The translations under genes and the position numbers were made by a program. This document shows, piece after piece, positions 51,006 through 58,756 of a DNA stretch of 64,000 nucleotides. The stretch spans positions 5,350,501-5,414,500 of the forward strand of contig NC_019676.1 in the NCBI RefSeq assembly GCF_000316625.1. Reading direction: 5' to 3'. Numbering within the stretch: position 1 is the stretch's first letter; every line of letters starts with the position of its first letter. The DNA is from Nostoc sp. PCC 7107 (lineage in GTDB: Bacteria > Cyanobacteriota > Cyanobacteriia > Cyanobacteriales > Nostocaceae). A model generated the notes under the pieces. That model saw only the letters and a program-made list of their open reading frames with translations. It was not told the origin of the DNA and ran no database searches.

Positions 51006-53105
51006 TTAAAAAGTCCTCCCGACGGCACACACAACCCGAAAACCGAGATAGTAGTAGTGGTTGTCGCGCGTGTCGTCGTCGCGAAACGCAGAACGGCAGT
51101 TCTCAGGATCGTTGCCCCAGGAACCGCCCCGCAGTAGCCGATTTTGATTATCATTCTCACTCAGCCATGCACTGCCATCAGTTGGCGCATTATTATAATT
51201 TTTGTGCCACTCATCCTGACACCATTCCAATACATTACCACACATATCAAATAAACCAAAGGGGTTAGCAGGAAATTTCCCGACATCGGTTGTTTTTTCT
51301 CGATATTCACCCTTTAGCCCTTGACCATAATTACCTGCGTAGGTTGTTCCTTTATATTCCCAGTCTGTTCCTCGGTAATTCGCTAAATCTGTGGTTATCG
51401 TTTCACCAAAATAAAACGGCGTAGTTGTTCCCGCCCGACAAGCATATTCCCATTCCGCCTCACTGGATAAACGGTATATCTTACCAGTCTTTTTCGACAG
51501 TCGATCGCAAAACTCCACCGCATCATCCCAAGAAACACATTCTACAGGGCGGTTAGAACCCTTAAAATGGGATGGGTGGGGATTTAAATCAATATTTACC
51601 TGATCAAGAGCCGCAACGGCTTGCCATTGAGCTTGAGTAACGGGAAATTTCCCCATAAAAAAGGATGGAACAGTGACGTTATGCTGTGGACTTTCATCGT
51701 CATATCGTCCTTCCTCTCTCTCTGGCGAACCCATGAGGAATGTACCACCAGGAATTGACACCATCTCTAGAACTACACCATTACCCAAGTCTTCAGCAAA
51801 AAACTCGGCGCGTCCCTGACTACGGTTGATGATTTGTCCTTTAGCGTCTACCTTCACTATTTCAAACTCAAATTGATTGGGTGGAGTGGGTTCAGATAAC
51901 GCAGAATCCCTCTCCAAACCTCTCCCCGCAGCGGAGAGAGGCTTTGAATCTTGCTCCCCTTCCCTGGTAGGGAAGGGGTTGGGGGTTAGGTTTGAGGGAT
52001 ACGCCGCGTCAGGTAATTCTTCCGCAGATACAGGCGGTTTTGGTTGTCCAATTATCTTTTGTTCTATCGGTGCGACATCTTCATCCCGCAAACCTAAATG
52101 TTGCTGATAATCTCTTAAATCGTTGAGCGTTCTTTCACTCAAGGTTGGTTCACTTTCCACTGTTTCAACCAACGTTGCTTCATACTCTTCTAACTTACGC
52201 TGATACTCCAGATATGGTTTTTGAACTTCCGCTTCAATTGCATCAGCCACATCAGAGTCAAGCTTGAACTGGACACGTAAGGAGTTTAACAGCCGACGAG
52301 CAGGAAGAGAAAACTTACCGCGATAAATGCGTTGTTCCACTTCCTTACGATACTTCAGCCTAGGATCATCCTTGGGTGACTTCGCCAGAAAAATCCGAAA
52401 ACCATCTTTAAAAGGATAAAATTCTGGTGTCATCGCGGGAGATGCTTCTTGGACTTTGGTTTTGGCGTAGTCATGCAACTCATCCACCGCAATTAAACCA
52501 TCACCATCTTGATCGGCTGCACCTTTTTCTATCCCTTCTACTAAATATTGAGTATAAATCGACAAATCTAATTCATCAGACTCAAACGCATATTGTGTAG
52601 AAGTGGAAGCCGTGAGAATTGCTGTTCCTTCACCGCCTAATTGCTGTTGCAGGTCAATCGTACCACTATCTTTTGCTGTCAAACCTTTGGCAAAAGCACC
52701 ACTAAAGCAGCAATCTAAAATTACTACCCTGCGCTTAGATTTACTCTCATTCATCCATCGGTGTACACTTGTGGCGGCTAAGGCTGTATATGGAAGCAGT
52801 TTATTTTGACTTTTTTGAGTTTCGCAAGTCGAAAAGTAAAAGTCGCCATTTTCTACCACTACACCATGACCAGAAAAATACAACAGCACTAAATCTTCTT
52901 TTTCACGATTAGCATACAAGTTATAAATTTCTCTTTCCATCTCCAGCCGTTGAGGATTTTTCAGCGTTTTGACATCATCAAAATCACCCATTTCCGGGTT
53001 CTCTAACACTCGCTGCATCGCCTCAACATCATTCACAGCCTTGGGTAGCGGCGTTAATCCTGGTTCATACTCACTAATTCCAATTAGCAGTGCTACCTTA
53101 GCCAT
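51006..53105 (-). CDS. Caspase-FGE (SUMF1-like) fusion protein, putative DGR target
   Basis: A 699-residue protein. A caspase domain (1 to about 235) has ALLIGISEYEPGLTPLPKAV, the catalytic His in LLYFSGHGVVVENGDFYFS, Cys in RRVVILDCCFSGAFAKGLT, and an EF-hand-like DQDGDGLIAVDEL. A helical middle follows (about 255-365), then a linker with repeat-derived sequence (SNLTPNPFPTREGEQDSKPL). The C-terminal FGE/C-type-lectin domain (about 450-699) has VSIPGGTFLMGSPEREEGRY, WEYACRAGTTTPFYFGE and GGSWGNDPENCRSAFRDDDT. The final 40 residues show the A-to-N codon pattern of a DGR variable region. The gene overlaps EACC1-like by 8 nt. It is likely a protease effector with a variable binding domain. Confidence 0.9.
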   Translation of the reverse strand: MAKVALLIGISEYEPGLTPLPKAVNDVEAMQRVLENPEMGDFDDVKTLKNPQRLEMEREIYNLYANREKEDLVLLYFSGHGVVVENGDFYFSTCETQKSQNKLLPYTALAATSVHRWMNESKSKRRVVILDCCFSGAFAKGLTAKDSGTIDLQQQLGGEGTAILTASTSTQYAFESDELDLSIYTQYLVEGIEKGAADQDGDGLIAVDELHDYAKTKVQEASPAMTPEFYPFKDGFRIFLAKSPKDDPRLKYRKEVEQRIYRGKFSLPARRLLNSLRVQFKLDSDVADAIEAEVQKPYLEYQRKLEEYEATLVETVESEPTLSERTLNDLRDYQQHLGLRDEDVAPIEQKIIGQPKPPVSAEELPDAAYPSNLTPNPFPTREGEQDSKPLSAAGRGLERDSALSEPTPPNQFEFEIVKVDAKGQIINRSQGRAEFFAEDLGNGVVLEMVSIPGGTFLMGSPEREEGRYDDESPQHNVTVPSFFMGKFPVTQAQWQAVAALDQVNIDLNPHPSHFKGSNRPVECVSWDDAVEFCDRLSKKTGKIYRLSSEAEWEYACRAGTTTPFYFGETITTDLANYRGTDWEYKGTTYAGNYGQGLKGEYREKTTDVGKFPANPFGLFDMCGNVLEWCQDEWHKNYNNAPTDGSAWLSENDNQNRLLRGGSWGNDPENCRSAFRDDDTRDNHYYYLGFRVVCAVGRTF
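51042..51125 (-). other. Putative DGR variable region
   Basis: On the minus strand the codons read GAC GAC GAC ACG CGC GAC, then AAC CAC TAC TAC TAT CTC, framed by GGT TCC TGG and GGT TTT CGG. The N-N-C codons are consistent with adenine-only changes from AAC or AAT (Asn) triplets of a template. They form a GC-richer patch in an AT-rich gene. This occupies the C-type-lectin C-terminus, the usual site of DGR diversification. No template repeat or reverse transcriptase was found in the window, so any mutagenesis would be in trans or past. Confidence 0.6.
51900..52000. repeat. Dispersed repeat inserted in frame in the caspase-FGE gene
   Basis: Two hairpins, CCTCTCCCCGCAGCGGAGAG and CCCCTTCCCTGGTAGGGAAG, followed by GGGTTGGGGGTTAGG. 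This repeat type is very common between cyanobacterial genes. Here it is translated as a linker (NLTPNPFPTREGEQDSKPLS). Confidence 0.75.
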
Positions 53106-53499
53106 TGTTGCTATTTGATTGATTATTGAGAAATTCCTGGGCTTTTTGGTAAGCAAAGTCAAATTCTTCGCGGCTGCTGGCTTCTAGGTTGAGTTCTCTA
53201 CCATCAGGTGCTTTCACCACCAGCTTAATTGGTTTGTTACCAAAGCGATCGCCCAGAAACCCAAACAAAGATTTCAGATTTTTGGCATTAACCTCTGCAT
53301 TCAACAACCCCAACAAAAACCCCCCCAACGCCTTAGAACCTTCTGGTACATCCGTAACCGCAACTAAATCTGCGTCCTCCACCCCATCCACCTCGCGCAA
53401 CTGGGGGAGCAAATTCTGTACTTGGGCTTGCAACTCTTGATCATCCAAACCCAATTCAGCCAGGGAAACAGTCACCTGCACATGAGATTTAGTTACCAT
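53098..53499 (-). CDS. EACC1-like effector-associated protein
   Basis: A 133-residue protein. An N-terminal strand-helix unit (VQVTVSLAELGLDDQELQAQ then VQNLLPQLREVDGVEDADLV), a central hydrophobic stretch KALGGFLLGLLNAEVNAKNL and a C-terminal beta-hairpin plus helix PIKLVVKAPDGRELNLEASS then REEFDFAYQKAQEFL match effector-associated constant component 1 (EACC1) proteins of bacterial conflict systems. Its stop overlaps the caspase start by 8 nt, so the two are translationally coupled. A role as adaptor or regulator of the caspase is inferred. Confidence 0.6.
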   Translation of the reverse strand: MVTKSHVQVTVSLAELGLDDQELQAQVQNLLPQLREVDGVEDADLVAVTDVPEGSKALGGFLLGLLNAEVNAKNLKSLFGFLGDRFGNKPIKLVVKAPDGRELNLEASSREEFDFAYQKAQEFLNNQSNSNNG

Positions 53500-53592
53500 A
53501 TAAACCGCTTAAATATAATTTAGAGTCTATTTAAACGATTGTATCGGTTATTTGGGCGATTTGAGTAAATTTGCGGTGTAAGCAATAATCCC

Positions 53593-53713
53593 CGACGAAT
53601 GGAATTCGCGGCTATACAAACAAAACCCGCCTGCGCGGGTTAGAACACTTGTATTTTGTGTTATTAGTCCACGCAGGTGGACTTAGCCTGTTTAGTAGCG
53701 AATTCTATTCGCC
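53593..53713. repeat. Palindromic multi-hairpin repeat
   Basis: CGACGAATGGAATTCGCGGC (53593 on) faces TAGCGAATTCTATTCGCC (53696-53713). Inside are AACCCGCCTGCGCGGGTT and AGTCCACGCAGGTGGACT hairpins. The structure is a known type of cyanobacterial interspersed repeat. A related fragment lies at 62440-62500. Confidence 0.75.
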
Positions 53714-53728
53714 TAATATTTTTTAAAC

Positions 53729-53992
53729 TTAACCAGATTGAGTTAACAACCATTGTTCGATCAATTCCGTCACAATATCACTCATTTGCCGTTCTTGAGA
53801 AACTGCGGCGGACTTGAGTTGCCGATGTAATTGTTTAGGCAAATAAATAGTAGTACGGATATAATCTGGGTCAGTGCTTTTAGTGCGCGAAGTGGGTTTT
53901 TCATCAACAATTGGAAGTTGATCTCTGAGTTGACGACTACGCGCAGCATCAATTAAATCATCAAAACGGCTGGTTTTTTTCTTGTTATTCAT
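53729..53992 (-). CDS. Ribbon-helix-helix partner of ParA
   Basis: A protein of about 87 residues. After a basic, disordered N-terminus (MNNKKKTSRFDDLIDAARSR), the C-terminal half is a CopG-like ribbon-helix-helix: DPDYIRTTIYLPKQLHRQLK then SAAVSQERQMSDIVTELIEQ. It lies 155 nt after parA on the same strand, which suits a ParB-like centromere-binding protein of a type Ib partition module. ATG 53992 is preferred to 54070, which would add an unrelated 26 residues. Confidence 0.7.
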   Translation of the reverse strand: MNNKKKTSRFDDLIDAARSRQLRDQLPIVDEKPTSRTKSTDPDYIRTTIYLPKQLHRQLKSAAVSQERQMSDIVTELIEQWLLTQSG

Positions 53993-54147
53993 TTCTTTTA
54001 ACTTACTCCAATAGACCTCTTGCATAAATACTTTGGTGTTGCTGACAAGATTATTTAAAAGCTCACGCATTCGACGAAGTCGTTCTCGAAGAGTAGGCGC
54101 AAAGGCGCAAAGAAAAACGCAGAAAATTATATATTCCGATTGTTCAA

Positions 54148-54750
54148 TTATTTGTGCAAGAGTTCTAATATTTCTTTTCCCGCCTCAGCGTAAGACCGCC
54201 AAGCAATTTGGGCGTAAGAATCTTTAACAGCATTCACCGGAACTCCTTCTAAAGCCGCCCGTTGAAATACAGCTAAACGCCGGATTCCTGCTTGAAATAC
54301 AGGTAAGTCTGCATTCAGTAGAGTTGTTCTCGCTTCTTCACCCGCTTTATTAGGATAAGGGGGAATAATAGTTAGTAAAATTCGATACTTTATTTTGAGT
54401 TTTTTCAGTGAATCTACCATTTGAATTGTGGCTGCTAGTGCGATCGCATCTGGTGTAGTTGGTATAACTAATAAATCACAACCTTTCGCTAGAGTTTTTA
54501 ATTCATCTGCATCCGGTTTGGCTGGGGTATCAATTACTATATGTTCATAGAGTTTAGCTAAACTCACTGCTTGCGCTTCATCTGCAACTTTAAACGGTAA
54601 ACAACCCCGGTTAGACCAATCTAAAGCACTACGGTTTAAATCTCCATCTACCAATAGTGTGTCAGCTTTGTTTTGCAAGTATGTAGCTAAATGCAACGCT
54701 GTCGTTGACTTACCAACTCCCCCCTTAAATGCCGCTACGGTGATGATCAT
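54148..54750 (-). CDS. parA: ParA-type partition ATPase
   Basis: A protein of about 200 residues. The deviant Walker A is ITVAAFKGGVGKSTTALHLA, Walker A' is TLLVDGDLNRSALDWSNR and Walker B is HIVIDTPAKPDADELKTLA. It is a small ParA of the plasmid type Ib kind. ATG 54750 gives the canonical start MIITVAAFKGGVGKS; the longer frame from 54798 starts in the upstream palindrome. Together with the RHH gene it looks like a plasmid-derived partition module now in the chromosome. Confidence 0.88.
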   Translation of the reverse strand: MIITVAAFKGGVGKSTTALHLATYLQNKADTLLVDGDLNRSALDWSNRGCLPFKVADEAQAVSLAKLYEHIVIDTPAKPDADELKTLAKGCDLLVIPTTPDAIALAATIQMVDSLKKLKIKYRILLTIIPPYPNKAGEEARTTLLNADLPVFQAGIRRLAVFQRAALEGVPVNAVKDSYAQIAWRSYAEAGKEILELLHK

Positions 54751-54792
54751 TTTATGTTCAACAGGAAATAATGCCAAGATTTTACTCGATTT

Positions 54793-54875
54793 AAACATCT
54801 AAATATTCAGATGTTTGTTAAATGCTTGAATGTTTAAGCATACAGATGTTTATTTGATGAAATATTTATATACAA
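54793..54875. promoter_or_regulatory. Candidate parS/operator palindromes upstream of parA
   Basis: AAACATCT (54793-54800) and AGATGTTT (54809-54816) form an inverted repeat with an 8-bp spacer. ATGCTT and AAGCAT (54822-54841) form a second with an 8-bp spacer, followed by ACAGATGTTT and ACAAATGTTC. The ATGTTT half-site recurs four or five times within about 85 bp. This is expected of a centromere and autorepressor site. Confidence 0.6.
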
Positions 54876-54940
54876 ATGTTCAGTACATGAAATATATAAC
54901 TACGAAATTAAATAAGTAGAGTGAGAGATATGTATTTATT

Positions 54941-55120
54941 TTATACTTTTAATTTTAAGTAATCTGCTTTGCTATCCCTGTAACCTGCTAATGATGATTT
55001 TGAAAGATAGACAGGTTTACCGAAAAGTTCTACAATCTGTCTCATCAAAGTAAATCTACTTACTGCACCATCAACCCAAGCATAGTAAAGATTTTCTGGT
55101 GATTCTGCCCGCCCGTAGAA
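54941..55120 (-). pseudogene. Gene remnant of unknown family
   Basis: An open stretch of 59 codons without a start, between an upstream TGA and a TAA at 54941. It reads SPENLYYAWVDGAVSRFTLM then RQIVELFGKPVYLSKSSLAG and YRDSKADYLKLKV. The amino-acid pattern looks like real protein (aromatic and hydrophobic periodicity). It may be the end of a lost plasmid-type gene next to parA. I do not recognise the family. Confidence 0.4.
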
Positions 55121-55164
55121 TCATTCTATTAAGATAAGAAGGTCTTTATGAGAGGGTATAAACA

Positions 55165-55287
55165 ATGGATGTAAAGCTGATCCTCGTTGGATTAACAGTA
55201 GTGTTTACTGTTGCGTGCCTATTTTTCGGCACGAAAAATGGATTTTATGATTCAGAGAACTATCATGGCAATGGCTCTGCACACTAG
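55165..55287 (+). CDS. 40-aa single-helix membrane protein
   Basis: A 40-codon gene too short for usual gene finding. It encodes MDVKLILVGLTVVFTVACLF then FGTKNGFYDSENYHGNGSAH. The first 22 residues form one transmembrane helix and the tail is short and hydrophilic. The sequence looks conserved in style with small thylakoid proteins, but I cannot assign it to a known photosystem or NDH subunit. Its TAG stop (55285-55287) lies in the left end of a MITE. The upstream 54900-55164 region contains only the remnant above. Confidence 0.6.
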   Translation: MDVKLILVGLTVVFTVACLFFGTKNGFYDSENYHGNGSAH

Positions 55288-55395
55288 TACAGGTCGGCGT
55301 AAATAAACAGACCATAAGGAATTGCTAAAAGGCTTGTGGTATCACTATTCTTTCTTTTTCCTTTTGACTTTTTACTTTTGCCTTTTTGTACTAGT
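55283..55395 (-). mobile_element. 113-bp MITE, copy D (intact)
   Basis: ACTAGTACA (55283-55291) and TGTACTAGT (55387-55395) are terminal inverted repeats. It has the same length as copy C and is reversed relative to it; only a few bases differ (for example CCAGATGG versus CCTTATGG). The left CTAG supplies the TAG stop of the 40-aa ORF. The remaining gap to 55625 shows no gene. Confidence 0.88.
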
Positions 55396-55625
55396 AGTGC
55401 AACAGCAAAAAAACAGTTCCTTTAACTGTAAGTTTCAGGGTAGATCATTCCCAACTTTGACGAACCAGTATAAGTTTGTCAAAGGCGTTCTCTCCAATCA
55501 AAAATCCACAACATCAGGGTATATGGGCGCAAGACAAAACTTAGCCCGATGTCACAAAAGCAAAATCTCCAAAAATCATAGCTTTTGCGATACATAAATG
55601 ATGATCAGGTTGGAGGGGGGAAAGC

Positions 55626-57296
55626 ATGAGGGATAATCTGTCGGCATCCTCTCGCTTTGATACGGAGGAAACAAATGTTGAATTACAGTGTTTTCCTTAT
55701 AGTGTCCAGCATAATGATGAGGGTGTATGTTTACTGGTAAAAATGGGGCCGCATCGCATTCTGCTAGATTGTGGAATGGAGAACATTGTTTCCTTGCACA
55801 AGGGGCTAACGAAGTCGGCAAAACGAGGTAGTTCACCCTTACCAGCAGATGTGGTACTGATTAGTCATGCTCACCCAGATCATGCTAGAGGTGTGTTGGC
55901 ATTACACAAAGCTTTCCCACTTTTACCTATTTATGCAAGTGAAGTAACTACTAAGTTACTGCCATTAAATTGGCCAGAACAAAACCTCACAGAAATTCCC
56001 CAGTTGTGTCATGCTCTACCATTGCGATCGCCTATAGAATTGCAAGAAGGTTTAGTAGTAGAGTTATTTCCCGCCGGACACTTACCAGGGGCTGTAGCAA
56101 TTTTACTCACCTATACAACAGAGCAGCGCACTTACAAAGTACTATATACAGGCGACTTTTTCTTATCAAATTCCCGACTAGTAGAAGGTTTGCGCTTAGA
56201 AGAATTGCGGGGATTAGATGTAAATGTGCTGATCATCGAAGGTACTTATGGCACATCCCGTCATCCCCACCGCCGCAACCAAGAAAATCAACTAGCAGAA
56301 CGAATTAATCGGGCGATCGCAGAGTATCATTCTGTCATCCTCCCTACACCAGCATTAGGTTTAGGACAAGAACTACTAATGCTGCTGCGGAGTCATCATC
56401 ACTTCACCGGGCGAGATTTAGATATTTGGGTGGATGGAACCGTAGCTAAAGGTTGTGATGCTTATCTAGAATTACTTGCCTATCTTCCCCCATCCGTACA
56501 GAACTTTGCCCGCCATCAACCTTTGTTTTGGGATGAAAGGGTACGTCCGAGAGTCCGGCGTTTGCAGCCAGAACGGCGCACTGTAGTAGGACAGTCACCC
56601 TGCATTATTCTCACAGACTCAACCGCTGATTTAGGTGAATACTGTCAGCCCAATACAGGCCCTTGGCTGATTCTCGTACCCGAAAAAATTGATATAAAAA
56701 TTAACAAACAATATTTAGCCCCCAGCACAGTAGAAAGCTACCTTCTCGCCCAACATAGTGACGGCCCAGGGACAACTCAATTAATTCACAATTTGCGTCC
56801 CCAGCACGTCTTATTTGTCCACGGTTCGGCTGCTTACCTAGCTGATCTCACTAGTTTAGAAGAATTACAAAACCGCTATCATATCCATTCGCCAGCGGCT
56901 AACACCTTAGTCGAAATGCCGATTGGGGATACATTTGTCCAGCCAGCCGCACCTGAGACTAACTACGAAGGTGAACTGACAGAATTAGCCACAGTCATCA
57001 CTATTAGCTTACCAGAAGCAATTACAGAAGACCCACGTTGGCAGGAGTTTGCCGATACTGGCTTAATTGAAGCGCGTTGGCAAGGAGAAGAAATTGTCTT
57101 GCGGGGGTTGTCGCAAAGAGAATTACTCAATCAAAATAGCGATCGCTATACTTTATCAGATGTTGACTGCTGTGGAACTTGTCGACACCAGAGAGGACAG
57201 CGCTGTTGGAACCCTGTTTCGCCCTTATATAACTTTAAAGTCACTCTGGAAGGTTATTGTCCCGCTTTTGAACGCATATCAACAACTGAGTCCTGA
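55626..57296 (+). CDS. MBL-fold metallo-hydrolase, beta-CASP-like, with C-terminal cysteine motif
   Basis: A 556-residue protein. The metallo-beta-lactamase motif is VLISHAHPDHARGVLALHKA (about 79-98), with IYASEVTTKLL and LYTGDFFLSNSRLVEGLRLE further on, and GTYGTSRHPHRRNQE typical of beta-CASP nucleases. The C-terminus has CCGTCRHQRGQRCWNPVSPL then EGYCPAF, a possible zinc knuckle. It is probably an RNA or phosphodiester hydrolase. The start has a very good ribosome-binding site (GGAGGGGGG at 55612-55620). Confidence 0.85.
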   Translation: MRDNLSASSRFDTEETNVELQCFPYSVQHNDEGVCLLVKMGPHRILLDCGMENIVSLHKGLTKSAKRGSSPLPADVVLISHAHPDHARGVLALHKAFPLLPIYASEVTTKLLPLNWPEQNLTEIPQLCHALPLRSPIELQEGLVVELFPAGHLPGAVAILLTYTTEQRTYKVLYTGDFFLSNSRLVEGLRLEELRGLDVNVLIIEGTYGTSRHPHRRNQENQLAERINRAIAEYHSVILPTPALGLGQELLMLLRSHHHFTGRDLDIWVDGTVAKGCDAYLELLAYLPPSVQNFARHQPLFWDERVRPRVRRLQPERRTVVGQSPCIILTDSTADLGEYCQPNTGPWLILVPEKIDIKINKQYLAPSTVESYLLAQHSDGPGTTQLIHNLRPQHVLFVHGSAAYLADLTSLEELQNRYHIHSPAANTLVEMPIGDTFVQPAAPETNYEGELTELATVITISLPEAITEDPRWQEFADTGLIEARWQGEEIVLRGLSQRELLNQNSDRYTLSDVDCCGTCRHQRGQRCWNPVSPLYNFKVTLEGYCPAFERISTTES

Positions 57297-57346
57297 GTCA
57301 GGAGAGATTAATCTCACCCACCCAGGACTTAGGACTGTGCTTTTAC

Positions 57347-57658
57347 TTAATCAGGATTGGAATCGGTAAAATGGTTACGGATGCGTTCAGCTTCAGGACA
57401 ATCTTCAGTTAGGAGAGGTTCGACATTACCCCGTGGTACGGAAGCTAACTTTTGAGTGACAGCGCCAATACTTTCGAGGCGAACCATTTCTTCCCAAGAA
57501 CAAACTTCGTCTTCCTCATCTGTTTCATAGCGTAGCGTCACCAAATCTCCCTCTATGTCGAGGATGCGGGCGCGTTCGATCCAGCGTTGCTGGTCCCGCA
57601 AGAAAACACATACCTCCCGCCCATCGCAACACAGTTGATAAATCTTGCGGTGTAGCAT
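57347..57658 (-). CDS. Conserved cyanobacterial protein (DUF6679-like)
   Basis: A 103-residue acidic protein: MLHRKIYQLCCDGREVCVFL then RDQQRWIERARILDIEGDLV and TLRYETDEEDEVCSWEEMVR. The small beta-rich N-terminal domain resembles cyanobacterial proteins labelled DUF6679. Function unknown; it may be a regulatory or RNA-binding barrel. It is convergent with the MBL gene. Confidence 0.65.
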   Translation of the reverse strand: MLHRKIYQLCCDGREVCVFLRDQQRWIERARILDIEGDLVTLRYETDEEDEVCSWEEMVRLESIGAVTQKLASVPRGNVEPLLTEDCPEAERIRNHFTDSNPD

Positions 57659-57835
57659 GTACTGCTTCTGCCTTTTTAAACAACGTACGTTAAACCTGAA
57701 AAAATTTGGGTTTTACCCCAATAGATTACATCCCTAGAGAAAGTAAGTTTCACGGCTAAGAATGTAGTTTGTCTAGTGACCCTGCTTTTGAATTTATGTA
57801 AATTTTGGGTCATAAACCAGTAACTACTGCACCCG

Positions 57836-58021
57836 TTAAACTTCATCTCTTTCAGGGTTGTAAGAGAGAATGTCTACTTCATAGAAGTCACACAATCCGG
57901 GATTTGTCCTAACCAGTTTAACAGCTGCTGGTGAGTCTTTCCTATCATTATGTAATAATAAATACTCCAAAACAAGCGGTGATTGCGGTTGTTTAAGTTG
58001 CCTACTTGTAGTCATGGGCAT
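57836..58021 (-). CDS. Small hypothetical protein
   Basis: A 61-residue protein with SPLVLEYLLLHNDRKDSPAA then VKLVRTNPGLCDFYEVDILS. No family is recognised. It starts at ATG 58021 with no strong ribosome-binding site, so the call is tentative. Confidence 0.4.
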   Translation of the reverse strand: MPMTTSRQLKQPQSPLVLEYLLLHNDRKDSPAAVKLVRTNPGLCDFYEVDILSYNPERDEV

Positions 58022-58207
58022 TACTGGGAAGTCTGGGGAATCTGCTGTACTTTTACCCCTGTGTATTTGATCTTAACTCATTATTTTGCTGACCTTCATT
58101 GTTTTCAGCAACAACATCTTAATGAGTCTTAAATTATAGGCTTTTACGAGGGGAGTGAGGCACTCAATTTCTAAGAACTGGTTATAAAGGTATAGAGATT
58201 GGCTAAT

Positions 58208-58423
58208 TTAGCTAGATTTATATGGGGTTAGAAATTTTATCAAGCGATCTGAAGAACTCTCTCGTTTGATTTTACCTGCCGCCACTGCATCATACAGATC
58301 TGCCAAAGCCACCAAGTCGTCAGACTGATAGCATTTAGTCGCTAGGACTTGATGGAGTAGACCCTCAGATTCAACACTAAGATATCCAGTTTGAAAAGCA
58401 GATTCAATGAGTGCGCGAATCAT
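58208..58423 (-). CDS. Small conserved hypothetical protein
   Basis: A 71-residue helical protein: MIRALIESAFQTGYLSVESE then GLLHQVLATKCYQSDDLVAL and ADLYDAVAAGKIKRESS. Such short helical proteins are common in Nostocales; the function is unknown. A perfect CRP-type palindrome lies about 108 nt upstream of the start. It is a likely separate transcript. Confidence 0.6.
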   Translation of the reverse strand: MIRALIESAFQTGYLSVESEGLLHQVLATKCYQSDDLVALADLYDAVAAGKIKRESSSDRLIKFLTPYKSS

Positions 58424-58530
58424 TGTAGTTAGGCCATCATCAGCAACTTAATATATCTAGTGTGGAATATTTATTTTTCAAACTGATTGATATGAAACGT
58501 AGATACTTATGATTTTAATTACATGAAAAG

Positions 58531-58546
58531 TGTGATTTAAATCACA
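58531..58546. promoter_or_regulatory. CRP-type binding palindrome
   Basis: TGTGATTTAAATCACA is a perfect palindrome of the form TGTGA-N6-TCACA, the cAMP receptor protein consensus used by SyCRP1 and Anabaena CRP. The symmetry extends beyond the core (AAAAG on one side, CTTTT on the other). It lies in the 333-bp gap (58424-58756) upstream of the 71-aa gene; no other gene is visible in that gap. Confidence 0.55.
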
Positions 58547-58756
58547 CTTTTTCGTGATCACAGTTATATCCGGTTTCTTAGTCGTCCGTATAAACCAGGG
58601 CAAACAAAAGAAAGTTTTTTAAGTTTTAGGATGATTTAATCATAATTACTGAATAAAAAATATACTAAGCAACCAAATTTTATTCGTTAAAAACTATACT
58701 TGGTATAGGTGAAGACATTGAAAAAGCATGAACGCCAGGTATAGCAAGACTTTTAC

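Noticed and set aside
50903-51160. Minus-strand ORF overlapping the putative variable region in another frame
   Set aside because: It is a shadow of the caspase-FGE gene produced by its GC-rich end; no independent domain is seen.
58526-58551. Palindrome considered as a terminator of the Nif3 gene
   Set aside because: It has no loop and lies about 200 nt beyond the Nif3 stop; the TGTGA-N6-TCACA form fits a protein-binding site better.
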